NCBI RefSeq assembly: GCF_025466085.1 | Contig: NZ_JANLOD010000049.1 | Span: forward strand, 186,001-250,000 | Length of the DNA stretch: 64,000 bases | Direction: 5' to 3' | Origin: Pseudomonas sp. 14P_8.1_Bac3 | GTDB taxonomy: Bacteria > Pseudomonadota > Gammaproteobacteria > Pseudomonadales > Pseudomonadaceae | In this document: positions 1 through 8,668 of the stretch, piece by piece | Position numbering within the stretch: the stretch's first letter is position 1 | How the letters are laid out: each line of letters opens with the position of its first letter | Notes under the pieces: model-generated | Database searches by the model: none | Seen by the model: the letters and a program-made list of their open reading frames with translations, nothing else | What the model was told of the DNA's origin: nothing | Translations under genes and position numbers: made by a program

Positions 1-1
1 C

Positions 2-1057
2 CGCCGCTTGTCGACGCTGGATCACCTGACCAAGGGCCGCGCCGGCTGGAACATCGTCACCTCTTATCTGGAAAGCGGCGCCAAGAATCTCGGGCAGAAA
101 GCCCAGACCGAGCACGACGCCCGCTACGACTTTGCCGAGGAATACCTGGAGGTTTGCTACAAGCTCTGGGAGGGCAGTTGGGAAGAGGGCGCCATCCTGC
201 GCGATCGCGAGCGGCGGATCTTCAGCGACCCGAGCAAAATCCACGAAATCCAGCACGTCGGCAAACACTTCCAGGTGCCCGGCATTCACCTTTGCGAACC
301 GTCGCCGCAGCGCACGCCAGTGCTGTATCAGGCGGGAGCGTCGAGCCGTGGCAAGCAGTTTGCGGCCGAGCATGCCGAATGCGTGTTCGTCGCGGCGCCG
401 TCGAAAGTGTTGTTGAAAAAAACCGTCGCCGACATCCGTCGACGCGCCGCCGAGGCCGGACGCGATCCGTCGAAGATCCTGATTTTCAACCTGCAGACCG
501 TGATCCTTGGTGAGACCGATGCCAAGGCCAAGGCCAAGTTCGAGGAATACAAAACCTGGGTCAGCTATGAAGGCGCGATGGCGTTGATTTCCGGCTGGAC
601 CGGGATTGATTTCAGCCAGTTCAAACCGGACGAACCGCTCAAGCATGTGCACACCAACGCCATTCAATCGGCGGTGGAAGCGTTCTCCACGGCGGATCCG
701 AACAAGGTCTGGACGCCCAACGAACTGGCGGATTGGGTGGGGATTGGCGGGTTTGGTCCGCTGTTCGTCGGCAGCCCCGAGACCGTGGCTGACCTGTTGC
801 AGGAATGGGTTGAAGAGACCGATGTGGACGGTTTCAACCTGGCCTATGCGCTGACCCATGAAACCTTCATCGATGCCGTGGAACTGCTGGTGCCGGAGTT
901 GCAGAAGCGCGGGGTCTACAAGACCGAATACGCGCCGGGCACGTTGCGCGAGAAGTTGTTCGGCGAAGGGGCGCGGTTGCCGGAGATTCATCCGGGGGCG
1001 GGGTATCGGGATCTGGCGGGGTTGCGGCAGCAGCAGAAGAAGGTGGTGTCTGCGTAG
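2..1057 (+). CDS. LLM-class flavin-dependent monooxygenase, NtaA/SnaA/DszA subfamily (5' truncated by window edge)
   Basis: The frame is open to the left edge, so only the C-terminal ~350 residues are present. They begin with the subfamily motif RLSTLDHLTKGRAGWNIVTS, which lies in the middle of these ~450-residue enzymes. The family comprises FMNH2-dependent monooxygenases of the NtaA/SnaA/DszA type, which oxidise C-N or C-S substrates with flavin from a separate reductase. Further support is the NxGxxxGxxxAAEHAECVF-like segment near residue 115 of the fragment and the final GVYKTEY-GTLREKLFG stretch, typical of this branch. The stop is followed by REP elements, so it probably ends its operon. 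The substrate cannot be told; sulfur scavenging or xenobiotic degradation is likely from the family. Confidence 0.85.
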   Translation, partial: RRLSTLDHLTKGRAGWNIVTSYLESGAKNLGQKAQTEHDARYDFAEEYLEVCYKLWEGSWEEGAILRDRERRIFSDPSKIHEIQHVGKHFQVPGIHLCEPSPQRTPVLYQAGASSRGKQFAAEHAECVFVAAPSKVLLKKTVADIRRRAAEAGRDPSKILIFNLQTVILGETDAKAKAKFEEYKTWVSYEGAMALISGWTGIDFSQFKPDEPLKHVHTNAIQSAVEAFSTADPNKVWTPNELADWVGIGGFGPLFVGSPETVADLLQEWVEETDVDGFNLAYALTHETFIDAVELLVPELQKRGVYKTEYAPGTLREKLFGEGARLPEIHPGAGYRDLAGLRQQQKKVVSA

Positions 1058-1061
1058 ACGC

Positions 1062-1222
1062 CTTCGCGAGCAAGCCCGCTCCCACAGGTAATCGGAGTCG
1101 TACACGGATACTGCGGCCCACAGGAGTCAAATGTGGGAGCGGGCTTGCTCGCGAAGAGGCCGGCACATTCAACAGTGATATCGCCTGCCACACCGTTTTC
1201 GCGAGTGAGCCCGCTCCCACAG
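1062..1222. repeat. REP cluster (three REP units in alternating orientation)
   Basis: Three copies of a REP core of the form TTCGCGAGCAAGCCCGCTCC followed by CACAG lie at 1062-1088 (+), 1134-1159 (inverted) and 1197-1222 (+, one base variant). Adjacent inverted units can form hairpins. They sit between the monooxygenase stop and the next operon and probably act as a transcript end or mRNA-stabilising structure. Confidence 0.85.
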
Positions 1223-1294
1223 GTAGTTGGTGTCGTTTCACATATTCAGCCCAGCGGACCACCGCACGCTTTTGCCATGAACAGGAGGTCATCC

Positions 1295-2200
1295 ATGAGC
1301 GTGCACGAACTCAAGCGTCCGCCAATTGCGGACATCGCCGAGTGGCGGGTCGATCTGCCAAGGACTCTGGAGCAGTTGCGCCACTGGGCCCAGGTCAGCC
1401 CGTTGCACCCGGCATTGCGCCACAAGCGTCATGGCCAATGGTTTGTCTGGCGCTGGATCGATGTCCTGCGGGATGTCGAGCGCCTGGCCGATGGTTTGCG
1501 CCAGCAAGGTTTCACCGAGGATTCGCGCCTGGCCCTCAGCGGCGCGTTCGACCCCGATTTGTTGCTGCTGGCCCTGTCTGCCCAACACATCGGTGGGCAG
1601 ATACTGACGCTGCCGGACAACCTCGACCCCGAATCCCTGCAGCAAACCCTGAGGCGAATCCGCCCCACCCACGCCTTCGTCCAAGGCCGACAGACCCAGC
1701 AACGCTGGCTCAACCAGGGCCAGACCCTGCTGAACTTCAGCGACTTGCTCGGCCCGGCGGACGCCCCGCAACGGCTCAACCGCTGGAACACCGGCTCGCA
1801 GCTCTGGAGCGAAGAGGGCACGCACTGGCAGAGCGGCCTGCACGTACTGCTCGAGCAATGGCTCAACAGCGGCCACTGCCTCGCCTTCCCGGAAAGCCCC
1901 GGCAGCGCCAGCCGCGACCGTCGGGAAGTGGCGCCATCCGGCCTGCTGCTGTCCGCCGAGCGCCTGCAACGGTTGGCGGCGGAAATCGAAAGCCGCCTCG
2001 CCCCCCAAGGCACCTGGCGCCGACGCCTGTGCGACTGGGCCATCGCCCATCCGGAAAAAGGCCTGCGACGGCTGATCAAAAATCGCGTTCGCCGACTGCT
2101 CGGCTTCCACAATCTGCATTTCATCTGGCAAGCCACGCGCACGCCGGACGTGAAAGCTGCACCCACCTGGCTCACCGAATTCAAACGGGACATCGCATGA
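1295..2200 (+). CDS. Shortened AMP-dependent synthetase-like protein at head of Liv-type ABC operon
   Basis: A 301-residue protein. The ATG at 1295 is preceded by a good ribosome site (AGGAGG at 1283-1288). The N-terminal half follows the start of long-chain acyl-CoA synthetases: HPALRHKRHGQWFVWRWIDV, then a GLRQQG...LALSG segment. The C-terminal part (roughly residues 185-290) resembles the region after the ATP-binding loop (LLEQWLNSGHCLAFPES, KRRLCDWA-like). The Thr/Ser/Gly-rich P-loop (YTSGTTGxPK) and the C-terminal adenylate-forming domain are absent. Full-length AMP ligases often head this type of ABC operon, so this looks like a degenerated, probably non-catalytic descendant. It overlaps the next gene by ATGA, so it is translationally coupled and kept in frame. 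Confidence 0.6.
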   Translation: MSVHELKRPPIADIAEWRVDLPRTLEQLRHWAQVSPLHPALRHKRHGQWFVWRWIDVLRDVERLADGLRQQGFTEDSRLALSGAFDPDLLLLALSAQHIGGQILTLPDNLDPESLQQTLRRIRPTHAFVQGRQTQQRWLNQGQTLLNFSDLLGPADAPQRLNRWNTGSQLWSEEGTHWQSGLHVLLEQWLNSGHCLAFPESPGSASRDRREVAPSGLLLSAERLQRLAAEIESRLAPQGTWRRRLCDWAIAHPEKGLRRLIKNRVRRLLGFHNLHFIWQATRTPDVKAAPTWLTEFKRDIA

Positions 2201-2973
2201 GCTCGACCGATTCCATCCTGCAAGTCAGCGGCATTTCCCTGTCCTTCAAAGGCGTGAAAGCGATCAACGAGCTGTCCTTCGACGTGCGGCGCGGCGAGAT
2301 ATGCGCGCTGATCGGTCCCAACGGCGCGGGCAAGAGTTCGCTGCTCAATGTGCTGAACGGTGTGTACCGTTTCGACGCCGGTTCGATCGTTTTCGAGCAG
2401 CAGCCATTCACCCGCATCGACCCGCTGAGCGCCGCACGCCGGGGCATTGGCCGGACGTTCCAGAACAACGCGCTGTTCAAGAAGATGAGCGTCATCGACA
2501 ACCTGCTCACCGGCCTGTCGCGGCACCTGCGCAGCAGCTTCATCGAGCAGGCGCTCAACCTGCCGCGAGCCCGCCGCGAGGCCGAGGACTTCCGCCAGCA
2601 GGCCCAGGGCATTCTCGAATTCCTTGAACTGCAAGCGCACCGCGACGTGCCGGTGGGCAATCTGTCCTACGGCCTGCAAAAGCGCGTGGAGCTGGGCCGT
2701 GCCTTGATCGCCGGCCCGCGCCTGTTGCTGCTGGACGAGCCGATGGCCGGGATGAACGCCGAAGAGAAACAGGACATGGCGCGCTTCATCGCCGACATCA
2801 ACCGCGACCTCGGCACCACCGTGGTGCTGATCGAGCACGACATGAGCGTGGTGATGGGCCTGTCCGATCATGTGGTGGTGCTGGATTACGGACGCAAGGT
2901 CGGCGATGGCACGCCCGCCGAAGTACAGGCCAACCCCGAGGTGATCGCGGCGTATCTGGGAGTGGTGCACTGA
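2197..2973 (+). CDS. Branched-chain-amino-acid-type ABC transporter ATPase (LivG family)
   Basis: A 258-residue ATPase. Walker A is GPNGAGKSS near residue 42, the signature is NLSYGLQKRVELGRAL, Walker B is LLLLDEP with the family-specific MAGM, and the switch His is in LIEHDMSVVM. The C-terminal GTPAEVQANPEVIAAYLG tail is diagnostic of LivG rather than LivF. The ATG overlaps the preceding stop (ATGA) and the stop overlaps the next start (TGATG). It energises import by the two downstream permeases, binding protein and LivF partner. The AMP-ligase-like gene at the front suggests a carboxylic or aromatic acid rather than leucine as substrate, but that is inference. Confidence 0.93.
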   Translation: MSSTDSILQVSGISLSFKGVKAINELSFDVRRGEICALIGPNGAGKSSLLNVLNGVYRFDAGSIVFEQQPFTRIDPLSAARRGIGRTFQNNALFKKMSVIDNLLTGLSRHLRSSFIEQALNLPRARREAEDFRQQAQGILEFLELQAHRDVPVGNLSYGLQKRVELGRALIAGPRLLLLDEPMAGMNAEEKQDMARFIADINRDLGTTVVLIEHDMSVVMGLSDHVVVLDYGRKVGDGTPAEVQANPEVIAAYLGVVH

Positions 2974-3854
2974 TGACGTTCTTCTTCGAAACCCTGCTCG
3001 GCGGGCTGCTCGCCGGGACCATGTATTCGCTGGTCGCCATCGGCTTCGTGCTGATCTACAAGGCCAGCGGTGTGTTCAATTTCGCCCAGGGCGCGATGCT
3101 GCTGTTCGCCGCGCTGACCTTCGTCAGCCTGCACGATCAGGGTGTGCCATTTGCCCTGGCGCTGCTGCTGACCGTGGTGGTGATGATCGTCGGCGCGTTG
3201 CTGATCGAGCGATTGGTGCTGCGGCCCCTGGTCAACCGCTCGCAGATCACCCTGTTCATGGCGACCCTGGGGCTGTCGTTCATCATCGAAGGCCTGGCCC
3301 AGGGTTTGATGGGCTCGCAAGTGCGAGCGCTGGACCTGGGCATCGACGACGTGCCGGTGTTCATCGGCGGAATGATGGTCAGCCAGTTCGACCTGATCGC
3401 CGCCGCTGCCGCGATTGTGCTGGTGACGGTGCTGGCGCTGCTGTTCAACAAGACCCGCATCGGCGTGTCGTTGCGGGCGGTGGCGGATGACACCACGGCG
3501 GCGTTGTCGATCGGCATCAACCTCAACCGCATCTGGCAGATCGTCTGGGCCGTCGCCGGGATTGTCGGCCTGGTCGCAGGCCTGCTGTGGGGCGCTCGCC
3601 AAGGGGTGCAGTTTTCCCTGTCGCTGGTGGTGCTCAAGGCCTTGCCGGTGCTGATCATCGGTGGTTTCACCTCGATTGGCGGGGCCATCGTCGGCGGCTT
3701 GATCGTCGGCGCGGCGGAGAACCTCGCCGAGGTCTACATCGGCCCGCTGATCGGTGGCGGCATCACGCCATGGTTCGCTTACGTCCTGGCCCTGGCCTTC
3801 CTGTACATCCGTCCCGCCGGCCTGTTCGGCGAGCGTGCCATTGAGCGAGTCTGA
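2973..3854 (+). CDS. Branched-chain-amino-acid-type ABC permease (LivH family)
   Basis: A 293-residue inner-membrane protein with about eight hydrophobic spans. The family pattern GLLAGTMYSLVAIGFVLIYKASGVFNFAQG is visible from residue 10, broken here only by naming key parts: the YK-S-GV-NFAQG motif is the LivH hallmark. A second hallmark is the RAVADD-T-AALSIGIN loop near residue 170, which contacts the ATPase. The start codon overlaps the LivG stop by one base. It forms the membrane channel with the LivM-type partner encoded next. Confidence 0.93.
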   Translation: MTFFFETLLGGLLAGTMYSLVAIGFVLIYKASGVFNFAQGAMLLFAALTFVSLHDQGVPFALALLLTVVVMIVGALLIERLVLRPLVNRSQITLFMATLGLSFIIEGLAQGLMGSQVRALDLGIDDVPVFIGGMMVSQFDLIAAAAAIVLVTVLALLFNKTRIGVSLRAVADDTTAALSIGINLNRIWQIVWAVAGIVGLVAGLLWGARQGVQFSLSLVVLKALPVLIIGGFTSIGGAIVGGLIVGAAENLAEVYIGPLIGGGITPWFAYVLALAFLYIRPAGLFGERAIERV

Positions 3855-3858
3855 ACCC

Positions 3859-4908
3859 ATGTCGATCTCCGTTGCCCGCGAAACCGCGCCGTCGGTGTTG
3901 ATCCAGCGCCGCGTGCCGTTCGCACTGCTCGCCCTGTTGTTGATTGCTTTCGTGATCGTGCCGCTGACCGGCAACGATTATTGGCTGAACGCGATCCTGA
4001 TCCCGTTCCTCGCACTGTCCCTGGCCGGGCTCGGCCTCAACCTGCTCACCGGCTACACCGGCCAGACCTCGGTCGGCGCCGCCGGGTTCATGGCGGTCGG
4101 CGCGTTCGCCACCTATGGCTTGCTCCTGCGTTTGCCCGAACTCGGGTTGCCGGTGGCGTTGCTCGGCGGCGGGCTGATCAGTGCGGTGGTGGGCTTCGTT
4201 TTCGGTCTGCCGAGTTCGCGGATCAAAGGCTTTTACCTGATGGTCACCACCCTGGCCGCGCAGTTCTTCCTTGAGTGGTTGTTCGTGAAATTTCCCTGGT
4301 TCTACAACTATGGATCGTCGGGGACCATTTCCGCGCCGAAGCTGGCGCTGTTCGGGCATGACCTGAACACGCCGCTCGGGCGTTATCTGCTGACCCTGAG
4401 CACGGTGCTGCTGTTGACCTGGGTCGCTGCGAACCTGGTGAAAAGCCAGATCGGCCGCAACTGGATGGCGATCCGCGACATGGACACCGCCGCGGCCGTG
4501 ATCGGCATCCCGGTGGTGCGCTACAAGCACCTGGCGTTCGCCGTCAGTTCGTTCTACCTCGGCATCGCCGGGGCGTTGTGGGCCTTTGCGTACCTGGGGA
4601 CCGCCAGCGCCAGCAGCTTCGATATCAATCGGTCGTTCCAGATCCTGTTCATCATCATTATCGGCGGCATGGGCAGCATCGCCGGCAACTTCGTCGGCGC
4701 GGCGTTCATCAGCCTGCTGCCGATCCTGCTCAGCCATGCCGGGCAAGCCTTGTTCGGCGGTTCGGTGGATGCCGGGCAATTGCAGAACCTGCAAAAAATC
4801 ATCTTCGGCGTGCTGATCATCGTGTTCCTGATCAAGGAACCCGAAGGGTTGATCCGCCTGCTGGGCAATCTTCGTGAACGGCTGAGTCACTGGCCGCTGC
4901 GCTTCTGA
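3859..4908 (+). CDS. Branched-chain-amino-acid-type ABC permease (LivM family)
   Basis: A 349-residue inner-membrane protein. The ATG at 3859 follows the LivH stop by four bases; upstream in-frame starts lie inside LivH and are rejected. About ten hydrophobic spans are seen. Family motifs are LGLNLLTGYTGQ-S-G-AGFM near residue 55 and the cytoplasmic coupling loop AIRDMDTAAAVIGIPVVRYKHLAFAV-type sequence near residue 195. It is the second channel subunit. A gap of only 26 bases separates it from the binding-protein gene. Confidence 0.93.
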   Translation: MSISVARETAPSVLIQRRVPFALLALLLIAFVIVPLTGNDYWLNAILIPFLALSLAGLGLNLLTGYTGQTSVGAAGFMAVGAFATYGLLLRLPELGLPVALLGGGLISAVVGFVFGLPSSRIKGFYLMVTTLAAQFFLEWLFVKFPWFYNYGSSGTISAPKLALFGHDLNTPLGRYLLTLSTVLLLTWVAANLVKSQIGRNWMAIRDMDTAAAVIGIPVVRYKHLAFAVSSFYLGIAGALWAFAYLGTASASSFDINRSFQILFIIIIGGMGSIAGNFVGAAFISLLPILLSHAGQALFGGSVDAGQLQNLQKIIFGVLIIVFLIKEPEGLIRLLGNLRERLSHWPLRF

Positions 4909-4934
4909 ATCCTTCCCACTATTAGAGAGACAAC

Positions 4935-6275
4935 ATGCGTGCATCCTTGAAACGTTCCCTCGCCGGCGCCGCTCTGACGCTGGCGGTTTTCGGCAGCGCG
5001 GTGCCGGTGGTCCAGGCCTCGGCCGACCAGCAATTCTTCCCGTTGGCCACCTACCGCGTCGGCGCCTACGCCTCCAGCGGCGTGCAAGTGTGGGCCGGAA
5101 TGCTCGATTACCTGAACTACATCAACGATGTGGAAGGCGGGATCAACGGGGTCAAACTGGTCTGGCAGGAATGCGAAACCGAATGGACGGCGGAGAAGGG
5201 CATCGAGTGTTACGAGCGCTTCAAGAAAGGCCTGGACGGCGCCCCGGTGGCGATCTATTCGCCGAACGGCGCACCGGCCGCGTATGCCTTGAGCGAGCGC
5301 GCGGAGGTCGACAAGATCCCGCTGATCACCCTCGGCTACGGGCGCACCGAAGCCACCGACGGCACCGTGTTCCCCTATAACTTCCCGGTGATGCTGACTT
5401 TCTATAGCGAGGCGTCGAGCCTGGTGAATTACATCGCCCAGCGCGAGGGCGGTTTCGACAAACTCAAGGGCAAGAAGATCGCCACGGTCTACCACGACTC
5501 GGCTTACGGTCGCGAAACCCTCGGCCCATTGAAACTGCTGGCGGAGAAATACGGTTTCGAGAACATCCAGATTCCGGTGGCTGATCCGGGCAACGAGCAA
5601 TCGGCGCAATGGCGTCAGGTTCGCCAGCTCAACCCGGACTGGGTGTTCCTGCGTACCTGGGGCGTGTCGACGCCGGTGGCGGTGAAGACGGCCGCACGGT
5701 TCGGCTTCCCGGTGGACCATATCGTCGGCGACATCTGGGCCAGTTCCAGCGAAGACGTGTTGCCGGCCGGCGCCGCTGCCAAAGGCTATCTGGCGTTGAC
5801 GCCATACCCGGCCGGTGCCGATTTCGAGATCCACAAACGGCTCAAGCAATTCATCCTCGACAAGGGCAAGAGCGACCTCAAGGATTTGAAAAACTTCGGC
5901 AGCGTCTATTACAACTCCGGGCTGGTGAACGCCGCGGTGATGGTCGAAGCGATTCGCACGGCCCAGGGTAAATTCGGCAAGCGTCCGTTGAATGGCGAAG
6001 AAGGGCGCTGGGGCCTGGAGCACCTGAACATTGACGACGCGCGGCTCAAGGACATGGGCTACCTCGGCCTGATGCAGAACCTCAAGTTGTCCTGCAAGGA
6101 TCACGAGGGCGGCGGTTCGGCACGGGTCCAGCAGTGGGACGGCGCCAACTGGACGCTGATCAGCGACTGGATCGCCGCCGACCGTGCCTTGCTGCGGCCG
6201 TTGATCGATGAAAAATCCGCCGCGTTCGCCAAGGAAAAAGGCCTGACGCCACGCACCTGCAACGGGGACGAATAA
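4935..6275 (+). CDS. ABC transporter periplasmic substrate-binding protein (LivK/Peripla_BP_6 type)
   Basis: A 446-residue precursor. The signal peptide is MRASLKRSLAG...VVQASA with cleavage expected near residue 30. The mature protein starts with a TYRVGAYASSGVQVWAGMLDYLNYIND segment of the type-I periplasmic fold, followed by GKKIATVYHDSAYGRE and a cysteine-containing C-terminus (RTCNGDE). It is longer than LivK (about 370) and belongs to the branch found next to AMP-ligase-headed operons. It captures the unknown ligand for the neighbouring permeases. AGAGAGA before the ATG serves as ribosome site. Confidence 0.9.
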   Translation: MRASLKRSLAGAALTLAVFGSAVPVVQASADQQFFPLATYRVGAYASSGVQVWAGMLDYLNYINDVEGGINGVKLVWQECETEWTAEKGIECYERFKKGLDGAPVAIYSPNGAPAAYALSERAEVDKIPLITLGYGRTEATDGTVFPYNFPVMLTFYSEASSLVNYIAQREGGFDKLKGKKIATVYHDSAYGRETLGPLKLLAEKYGFENIQIPVADPGNEQSAQWRQVRQLNPDWVFLRTWGVSTPVAVKTAARFGFPVDHIVGDIWASSSEDVLPAGAAAKGYLALTPYPAGADFEIHKRLKQFILDKGKSDLKDLKNFGSVYYNSGLVNAAVMVEAIRTAQGKFGKRPLNGEEGRWGLEHLNIDDARLKDMGYLGLMQNLKLSCKDHEGGGSARVQQWDGANWTLISDWIAADRALLRPLIDEKSAAFAKEKGLTPRTCNGDE

Positions 6276-6278
6276 CGT

Positions 6279-7046
6279 ATGAGCCAAGCCGCCAGCGACA
6301 ATGCCGTCAGCGACCTGCTGCAGGTCAACGACATCGAGGTGATCTACGACGGCGTGATCCTGGCCGTGGCGGGGGTGTCGCTGACGGTGCCCAAGGGCGG
6401 CATCGTCGCCTTGCTCGGCGCCAACGGCGCGGGCAAAAGCACAACGCTCAAGGCGATCTCCGGTCTGGTCCGGGCCGAGCGGGCGGAAGTCAGTCGCGGC
6501 AGCATTGCGTTCCTGGGACGCGACACGGCGGGTATCGATCCCAGCGTGCGGGTGCGCCAGGGCATGGTGCATGTGCTGGAAGGTCGCCACGTGTTCCCGC
6601 AACTGACGGTCGAGGACAATCTGCGCAGCGGCGGCTTCGTGCGGGGCTTGAGCCGCCAGGACATGGCGCGCGACCTGGAGCGGATCTACGCCTGGTTTCC
6701 GCGCCTGAAAACCAAACGCAAGACCCAGGCCGGCCTGACCTCCGGTGGCGAGCAGCAGATGGTCGCCATCGGTCGAGCATTGATGACACGTCCTACTTTG
6801 GTACTGCTTGATGAACCGTCCATGGGTTTGGCGCCTATTATCGTCCAGGAGATTTTCGAGATTGTCGCCCAGCTCAATCGCGACGAGCAGGTGAGCTTCC
6901 TGATTGCCGAGCAAAACATTAATGTGGCGCTGAAGTACGCGTCACACGCTTACGTCCTCGACACCGGGCGCGTGGTGTTGTCCGGCAGCAGCGAGGCGTT
7001 GCTGGCGCGGGGCGATCTGCATGACTTTTATTTAGGCAAACATTGA
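6279..7046 (+). CDS. Branched-chain-amino-acid-type ABC transporter ATPase (LivF family)
   Basis: A 255-residue ATPase with Walker A LGANGAGKST near residue 47, the LivF-specific EGRHVFPQLTVEDNL Q-loop region, signature TSGGEQQMVAIGRALM, and Walker B LVLLDEPSMGLAP followed by the LIAEQN switch typical of LivF. It completes the ABC set with LivG, LivH, LivM and the binding protein. The gene starts four bases after the binding-protein stop, so it is the same transcript. Confidence 0.93.
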   Translation: MSQAASDNAVSDLLQVNDIEVIYDGVILAVAGVSLTVPKGGIVALLGANGAGKSTTLKAISGLVRAERAEVSRGSIAFLGRDTAGIDPSVRVRQGMVHVLEGRHVFPQLTVEDNLRSGGFVRGLSRQDMARDLERIYAWFPRLKTKRKTQAGLTSGGEQQMVAIGRALMTRPTLVLLDEPSMGLAPIIVQEIFEIVAQLNRDEQVSFLIAEQNINVALKYASHAYVLDTGRVVLSGSSEALLARGDLHDFYLGKH

Positions 7047-7060
7047 TTATCGAGAGCGCC

Positions 7061-8494
7061 ATGACTGAAACCCGAAGCGGACAGACGACCGACGTCACCC
7101 GCCATGCAGACATCCTGATCATCGGCGGCGGCCTCAGCGGCACGATGCTCGCGGCACAATTGCTGCGCCTGCCCGGCAAGCGCTCGCTGCTGGTGATCGA
7201 ACCCCGTGCCGAACTCGGCCGCGGCGAGGCCTACAGCGCCGTCGAGCTGGGGCATACGCTGAACGGTAACGCGGCGCGCATGAGCGTCGACCCGGACAAC
7301 GCCGACGACCTGACCCAGTGGCTGACCGAGTTCATTGCCGCCGGCGGCTGGCCGGAGTCCGACGAGCAGCATGTGCCGGTCAGCGAACTGTTCCCACCCC
7401 GCGGAATTTTCGGCCTGTACGTGCAGCAGCGCCTGGCCGAGGCGCAAGCCGTGGGCGCGTTGAACGGCTCGACGGTCGAGCATCTGCGGGCCGAGGTGGT
7501 TGATCTGGAAAGCTTCGACGATGCGGTTCGGCTGAGCCTGAGTGACGGCCAGCGGTTACAGGGCGCTTACGCGGTGCTGGCGACCGGGATGTTCCCCGCC
7601 GCGCGCACGCCGCAGACCCAGTCCAGCGGCTTGAACGCTGCGTCACTCGATCCGTGGGATGTGGCGGCGATGCGGCAACTGGATCCGCAATCGACGGTGC
7701 TGATCATCGGTTCCGGGCTGACCATGGTCGATGCCGTGGTGTCGCTGGAACAGGCCGGGCACCGCGGGCCGATCGAGGTGTTTTCCCGCCACGGGTTATT
7801 GCCCCATGTGCGTCGGCAACCGCCGGCCTGGACCGATTTTCTCGCTGAGGATCACAGCCTTCGGACGCCGCGGCAGTTGCTGCGTGAACTGCGCCGGCAT
7901 TGCCGCGACGCCATCGCCCAGGGCATCGACTGGCAGGCGCCGCTGGACACGGTGCGGGCGCACATTGGCCGCTTGTGGAATCAGGCGACGGACGCGCAGC
8001 GTCGGCAGTTTGTGCGGCATGTGCGGCCGTGGTGGGAGAGTCATCACCATCGCTCGCCGCCGTTGAGTGCGGAGCTTGTGGCGCGGTTGCACGGGGAAGG
8101 GCGGTTGCGGATTCAGGCGGCGTCGTTCAAGGGGCTGGAGCCAGCTTCCGGAGAGGGCGTGGGCATTCGCCTGCGTCGGCGCGGTGAAGCGGACACCGTG
8201 GTGGTTCGTGGGGCGGCGCTGATCAATTCCAGTGGCATCGAATACGACTGGCGACGCGTGGCGCGGCCATTGCCCCAACAGTTGCTGGCCCGTGGGTTGG
8301 TGCGGCCGGGTCCATTGGCGTTGGGGATTGCGGCGGCAGCCGATGGCGCGGTGTTGAAGGAGGACGGACAAGTGGCTTCCCGTTTATTTGCCATGGGACC
8401 GCCGTTGCGGGGGATGTGGTGGGAGAGTACGGCGGTGACGGACGTGGCAAGCCAGGCGAAGGTTTTGGCTGTTCGTTTGGTCAATGAGATTTGA
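7061..8494 (+). CDS. FAD/NAD(P)-binding protein (YdhS-like, COG4529 type)
   Basis: A 477-residue protein. The ATG at 7061 is chosen over the TTG at 7043, which overlaps the LivF stop. An N-terminal Rossmann motif, DILIIGGGLSGTMLAAQLL, binds FAD. It is followed by the RGEAY-----HTLN-NAARMSV signature of this uncharacterised family. A second dinucleotide motif, VLIIGSGLTMVDAVVSLE near residue 215, fits NAD(P)H. The C-terminal NSSGIEYDWRR and GPPLRGMWWESTAV motifs are also family typical. It ends the ABC operon and may oxidise or reduce the imported compound; the reaction is unknown. Confidence 0.8.
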   Translation: MTETRSGQTTDVTRHADILIIGGGLSGTMLAAQLLRLPGKRSLLVIEPRAELGRGEAYSAVELGHTLNGNAARMSVDPDNADDLTQWLTEFIAAGGWPESDEQHVPVSELFPPRGIFGLYVQQRLAEAQAVGALNGSTVEHLRAEVVDLESFDDAVRLSLSDGQRLQGAYAVLATGMFPAARTPQTQSSGLNAASLDPWDVAAMRQLDPQSTVLIIGSGLTMVDAVVSLEQAGHRGPIEVFSRHGLLPHVRRQPPAWTDFLAEDHSLRTPRQLLRELRRHCRDAIAQGIDWQAPLDTVRAHIGRLWNQATDAQRRQFVRHVRPWWESHHHRSPPLSAELVARLHGEGRLRIQAASFKGLEPASGEGVGIRLRRRGEADTVVVRGAALINSSGIEYDWRRVARPLPQQLLARGLVRPGPLALGIAAAADGAVLKEDGQVASRLFAMGPPLRGMWWESTAVTDVASQAKVLAVRLVNEI

Positions 8495-8509
8495 GGATCA
8501 CACCAAACC

Positions 8510-8609
8510 TGTAGGAGCGAGCTCGCTCGCGAAAAACCCGAGGACGCCGCGGGGTGTCTGATTTCCAGCGTTATCGTTGACGACCATCGCGAGCAAGCTC
8601 GCTCCTACA
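8510..8609. repeat. Composite BIME (REP pair with conserved ~50-bp spacer)
   Basis: Inverted REP cores begin at 8510 (TGTAGGAGCGAGCTCGCTCG) and end at 8609. The spacer contains GGACGCCGCGGGGTGTCTG and CGTTATCGTTGACGACCATC, which recur in other copies of this window. It lies between two convergent transcripts and probably forms a bidirectional hairpin. Confidence 0.85.
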
Positions 8610-8668
8610 GTTAAGCGTCGCCTTGATTGAAATCCTTTAGGGCGTCGCGTCCTTGCGCTCGCCGCGCC

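Noticed and set aside
4887..6914. 675-residue minus-strand frame opposite binding-protein and LivF genes
   Set aside because: A shadow of high-GC codon bias; the plus frames have complete ABC motifs.
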